This document shows, one piece after another, positions 60,948 through 64,000 of a DNA stretch of 64,000 nucleotides. Where the stretch lies: contig CAYVFI010000004.1 in the NCBI GenBank assembly GCA_964450955.1, positions 124,001 to 188,000 on the forward strand. Reading direction: 5' to 3'. The position numbers and the translations under genes are program-made. The stretch is from CAYNWT01 sp964450955 (GTDB lineage Bacteria > Planctomycetota > Planctomycetia > Planctomycetales > Planctomycetaceae). Positions within the stretch are counted from its first letter, which is position 1; each line of letters begins with the position of its first letter. The notes under the pieces are model-generated. The model made no database searches, was not told where the DNA came from, and was given only the letters and a program-made list of their open reading frames with translations.

Positions 60948-63900
60948 CTAGTTTTGATCGAACAGCTCTTCCATTGCGTCCAGGTCCAGCACCTGCTGTT
61001 CGGGCGCTAGTCCGGCGAAGAACAGATCGAGACCTTCGCCGCCGGTCAGGGCGTCGTCATCGGCAGACTGGGTCACGACTTCTGCTCGAAGCAGGCCGGA
61101 CGTTTGGTCTCGTAATTCTGAGACGCGATTTTCGTAGCTATCCCCACCATTCCAGATTCCTCGGATCATCTTAAGGCGATCCGTGTCGTGATCAAAGTGC
61201 GTGGCAACGCCGACGATGAGGTCATTGCCCCGACCACCGACAACGTCATCGTTGCCGTCGCCCGCCAGCAGAATGTCATTGGAGTATCCGCCGCGAAGTT
61301 CATCGTTGCCGTCTCCACCGACGATAATATCTTTGCCGCGACCGCCACGGACGATGTCATCGCCGTCACCGGCCTCGACAACATCGTTTCCGTTGTTGGC
61401 GATGATGACATCGTCGCCACCGCCGCCACTAATGGCATCGTTGCCGGAGCCACCGTTTATTGTGTCGTCGCCTTCTCCGCCAGTGAGTTGCCCACGAGCA
61501 TCGCCGACAATTGTCAGCACGTCGTTACCGCCTGCACCATCGATTTCGACAGCGTGGTCTGCGTGGCCCAGAACAGTGATGTCGTCGTCACCCGCTTCGC
61601 CATGAACCGTCACATCGAGATCACTTGAGAGAACAGTATCATCTCCATCGCCGGCCTGGATAAACACACCCGCGTGGAGCCCGGACTCCGAGTCGCCGAC
61701 GTTGGTTACAGTAACATTATCGTTACCGTCACCCGGCCGAATATCGAGACGGTGGAAGTGATCGGTTTCAGAATCGGTGAGAACCTTATCACCGTTCACT
61801 GAGACAGAAACCCTGGAGCCGTTGACGGTCACATGAATATCGTCAGCTTCATCCGTTCCGCGAACCATCAGGACGTGGCCCTGGGTATCGACGAGATCAT
61901 GATCGATATTGCCATGGCCCAAACTGTCGTCTTCCTGGGCTCCGCCACCACCCTGGCCATTCGAACCAATTACCGTGCGTTGAACATTGCTAATTCGTTC
62001 AACCGGATTCGATTCCGTAGACTGGATGTACCAGATCTGGCCTGCGGCGTCATCAGGCACGTTCCAGATGACTTCAATGGTTCCAGCGTCACACAGGAAG
62101 CCGGTTCCAATCAGGATTGGGTCGCGAAGCCCCAGAACCAGATTGCTGTTTGGAACCCGCGTGCTGCCCAGTTGCCGACTGGCGTAGAAGTTGACCAAAG
62201 ATGCTTCGTTGGTTTGCCCTCGAGATGAGAGAGTCAGTGGTTCGCCCGCGATCGGATCGTGAAGCGGCTGCACAGCCAATTCTGCGACTTCAGTTTCGTC
62301 TTTGGAAAGGTCGTTGTCAGGGTTGACATCGACCTGGCCAAAGTCGGTCTTCACACGAGCCTTGTTAATAACTTCGCCCGTGAAGTCATCACGTGTCGTG
62401 GCAACCAGTGTGTAGGTAATCGATCCACCAGACGGAATAGTCACTTCCTCAACAATGTCACCGGTTCCTGACTTTGCGAAGATGGCGCCCTTAGTCCCCT
62501 TCGCTGTCCATGTTGCTGACACGATTTCTTCCGGCAGCCTGTCGACGACCCTGGACCTGTAAGCAAGCCCCGGACCATTGTTGGTCACAACAATTTCGTA
62601 GGTGTATTCGTCACCAGAGGTTGCGAGATCGGCGTTGTCGAGGTTGTCCTTGGCAATCGCAAGGTCGACTGGCGGGACGAACCCAAAGTCTTCACCCGTT
62701 TTGCGACGCTTATTGAGCGTCACTTCCGAAGTCAGATCGCGCCCCCCATCGGGATCGATAACATTTGCGTAATCTTCCGGAACGGTATCGGGGTTAATCG
62801 CAACGACGTAGTCCCTGTCGCGTTCGAGCCCCATGAAGAGATACCGGCCATCCTCGTCGGTTGTCGTGGTCACTGTGTCCAGGATTCCGTCGTTGTCAAA
62901 GTCTCCTGTCAGCGTGACTTCCACACCCTCAAGACCTTCGCCCGAATCCCATCTGCCGTCACCATCTTCATCAACAAAGACGCGGTCACCGATCTCACCC
63001 TTACCGGCGTAGCCAAAGTCCTGATCAAAATTCGTTGGATCGTTGTTGGTCAGTTCGAACTCAGAGATGCCGTTGTTCCCCCTATGTGGGTCAACAGTAT
63101 TTCGCATGTCCGGTGGCAGCGTTTCACCGACAGCTCCCGCTTCTTTATCGACTTTGATCGTGTAATCAATTCCGCCACCTGAGGTACTCTCGACAGGCAG
63201 GCCTTCAAACAGGTAGTTCCCATCCGCGTCAGTGGTCGTCTTAACTTTTTCGACGGTTCCATCGCCGTCAAAGTCTCCGACAAGTTCAACAGTGACGCCG
63301 GCGATTCCTTCGCCTGGGTCTGGCAGGCCATTTCCGTTGATATCCTGGAAGATGGTATCACCAACCTCACCCGCCCCCTGGTAGCCAAAGTCCTGGTCAA
63401 AGTCTGTTGGGTCATCCGGAGTCAGTGTGACTTCGGAACGGCCATTGCGGCCACCATCCGGGTCTACCGTGTTCTCAAGTCCAGGCGGTAGCGTGTCTTT
63501 GTCGACCTGAACCTTGTATTCGATTCCGTTTCCATTCCCATCATCGACCGGCAAACCTTCAAACAGGTAGTTGCCGTTGGCGTCTGTGGTTGTAGTGAAT
63601 GTTTCCAGGTCGCCGTCACCATCAATATCTGCCTTCAGTATTACGGTAACGCCGGCAAGTCCTTCGCCCGGGTCAGATTCGCCATCTCCATCGACATCCA
63701 CGAAGATCGAGTCGCCAATTTCGCCAGGTCCTACATAACCGAAGTCCTGATCGAGATCCTCGTGCGTGTTCGCATCAAGCGTTGTCTCAGAACGGCTGTT
63801 GTTGCCGCCGTCAGGATCGGTGACATTTCGCAGACCAGGTGGCAGCGTGGTCCTGTCAACTTTGACTTTGTAGTCCATCGGGTCATTGTTGAGGCTGTCT

Positions 63901-64000
63901 TTGAATGGCAGACCCTCAAACAGATAGTTCCCGTCGGAATCTGTTGTCGTTGTGACGGTGTCCACAGTTCCGTCCCCGTTGAGATCCAGCTTCAACTCAA
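60948..64000 (-). CDS. SdrD_B / DUF11 / RTX-repeat surface protein (5' part outside window)
   Basis: At least 1015 aa; the frame is open to the right edge (the TTG at 63995 is not a start). Order from the edge: at least four SdrD_B (Cna_B-like) units of about 115 aa, each with DxDGDGxxDPGEGLxGV and YLFEGLP motifs and D-rich loops; a DUF11 domain (DLAIAKDNLDNADLATSGDEYTYEIVV in parts); a linker; a region of DGDDTV-type repeats turning into hemolysin-type RTX nonapeptides (GGxGxDxxx, for example GGEGDDTINGGSGNDAISGG); and a C-terminus ending AMEELFDQN. Calcium-binding adhesin-like surface or secreted protein, probably via a type I or other dedicated route not visible here. Confidence 0.9.
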   Translation of the reverse strand, partial: ELKLDLNGDGTVDTVTTTTDSDGNYLFEGLPFKDSLNNDPMDYKVKVDRTTLPPGLRNVTDPDGGNNSRSETTLDANTHEDLDQDFGYVGPGEIGDSIFVDVDGDGESDPGEGLAGVTVILKADIDGDGDLETFTTTTDANGNYLFEGLPVDDGNGNGIEYKVQVDKDTLPPGLENTVDPDGGRNGRSEVTLTPDDPTDFDQDFGYQGAGEVGDTIFQDINGNGLPDPGEGIAGVTVELVGDFDGDGTVEKVKTTTDADGNYLFEGLPVESTSGGGIDYTIKVDKEAGAVGETLPPDMRNTVDPHRGNNGISEFELTNNDPTNFDQDFGYAGKGEIGDRVFVDEDGDGRWDSGEGLEGVEVTLTGDFDNDGILDTVTTTTDEDGRYLFMGLERDRDYVVAINPDTVPEDYANVIDPDGGRDLTSEVTLNKRRKTGEDFGFVPPVDLAIAKDNLDNADLATSGDEYTYEIVVTNNGPGLAYRSRVVDRLPEEIVSATWTAKGTKGAIFAKSGTGDIVEEVTIPSGGSITYTLVATTRDDFTGEVINKARVKTDFGQVDVNPDNDLSKDETEVAELAVQPLHDPIAGEPLTLSSRGQTNEASLVNFYASRQLGSTRVPNSNLVLGLRDPILIGTGFLCDAGTIEVIWNVPDDAAGQIWYIQSTESNPVERISNVQRTVIGSNGQGGGGAQEDDSLGHGNIDHDLVDTQGHVLMVRGTDEADDIHVTVNGSRVSVSVNGDKVLTDSETDHFHRLDIRPGDGNDNVTVTNVGDSESGLHAGVFIQAGDGDDTVLSSDLDVTVHGEAGDDDITVLGHADHAVEIDGAGGNDVLTIVGDARGQLTGGEGDDTINGGSGNDAISGGGGDDVIIANNGNDVVEAGDGDDIVRGGRGKDIIVGGDGNDELRGGYSNDILLAGDGNDDVVGGRGNDLIVGVATHFDHDTDRLKMIRGIWNGGDSYENRVSELRDQTSGLLRAEVVTQSADDDALTGGEGLDLFFAGLAPEQQVLDLDAMEELFDQN

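Noticed and set aside
1..64000. tRNA, rRNA, IS elements with transposase
   Set aside because: None recognised on reading both strands; no transposase or integrase motifs were found in any translated frame.

Overview
The window looks like chromosomal DNA of a planctomycete. The evidence is family content: a DUF1501 protein beside a PSCyt1/DUF1549/DUF1553 cytochrome-like protein, a PVC-type CxxCH heme protein, an exported Cys-type sulfatase, Gly/Arg-rich EF-hand secreted proteins, a Lys-rich histone-like protein, an SdrD/RTX-type giant surface protein, many proteins with unknown domains, and loose operons with many GTG/TTG starts. No rRNA, tRNA or CRISPR array was seen.

Layout. 1-5.7 kb: DUF1501/DUF1553 pair, a secreted helical protein and a cupin. 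5.8-7.6 kb: a compact accessory island on the minus strand with three small gene units. Each unit is followed by a ~130-nt inverted-repeat element that looks like an integron attC site. A Doc/antitoxin pair sits in the middle unit, and the last 34-nt domain V plus domain VI of a group II intron lies in opposite orientation. No integrase is visible, so this resembles a CALIN-type (integrase-less) cassette array. 8-17 kb: transglutaminase-like protein, histone-deacetylase-like hydrolase, a membrane C39-like protease with a zinc-ribbon/pseudo-protease partner, PhyH dioxygenase, sulfatase, a second secreted helical protein, and an rbfA-like gene coupled to a truncated rtcB relic. 17-21 kb: lipoprotein, rpsO, pnp, strong terminator. 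21-23 kb: exported HAD dehalogenase, DoxX, SDR relic.

23-28.4 kb: a four-gene minus-strand cluster that reads as a minimal type VII (ESX-like) secretion locus: two small WXG100-like helical proteins, a 203-aa helical protein between them, and a 1348-aa membrane FtsK/EccC-like ATPase. The usual actinobacterial or firmicute membrane partners are not beside it. 28.9-37 kb: histone-like protein, a zinc-ribbon membrane protein, a NYN-RNase/DUF2256/TruD RNA-processing operon, a DegT aminotransferase/Gfo-Idh oxidoreductase pair, two lipoproteins. 37-44 kb: heavy-metal RND efflux system with the TolC gene divergent from the adaptor-pump pair. 44-47 kb: two tandem EF-hand Gly/Arg-rich secreted paralogues. 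47-51.4 kb: YheT-like hydrolase and a molybdate-type ABC transporter whose binding protein carries two fused ModA-like modules. 51.4-64 kb: PVC heme protein, PaaI thioesterase, NHL-like beta-propeller, SLC12-like transporter, SPFH-GYF protein with a zinc-ribbon membrane partner, and the C-terminal part of an SdrD_B/RTX surface protein running off the right edge.

All calls come from reading the sequence and translations. No database search was run. Start sites were moved inward from the longest frame where a signal peptide, lipobox or Shine-Dalgarno sequence supported it.
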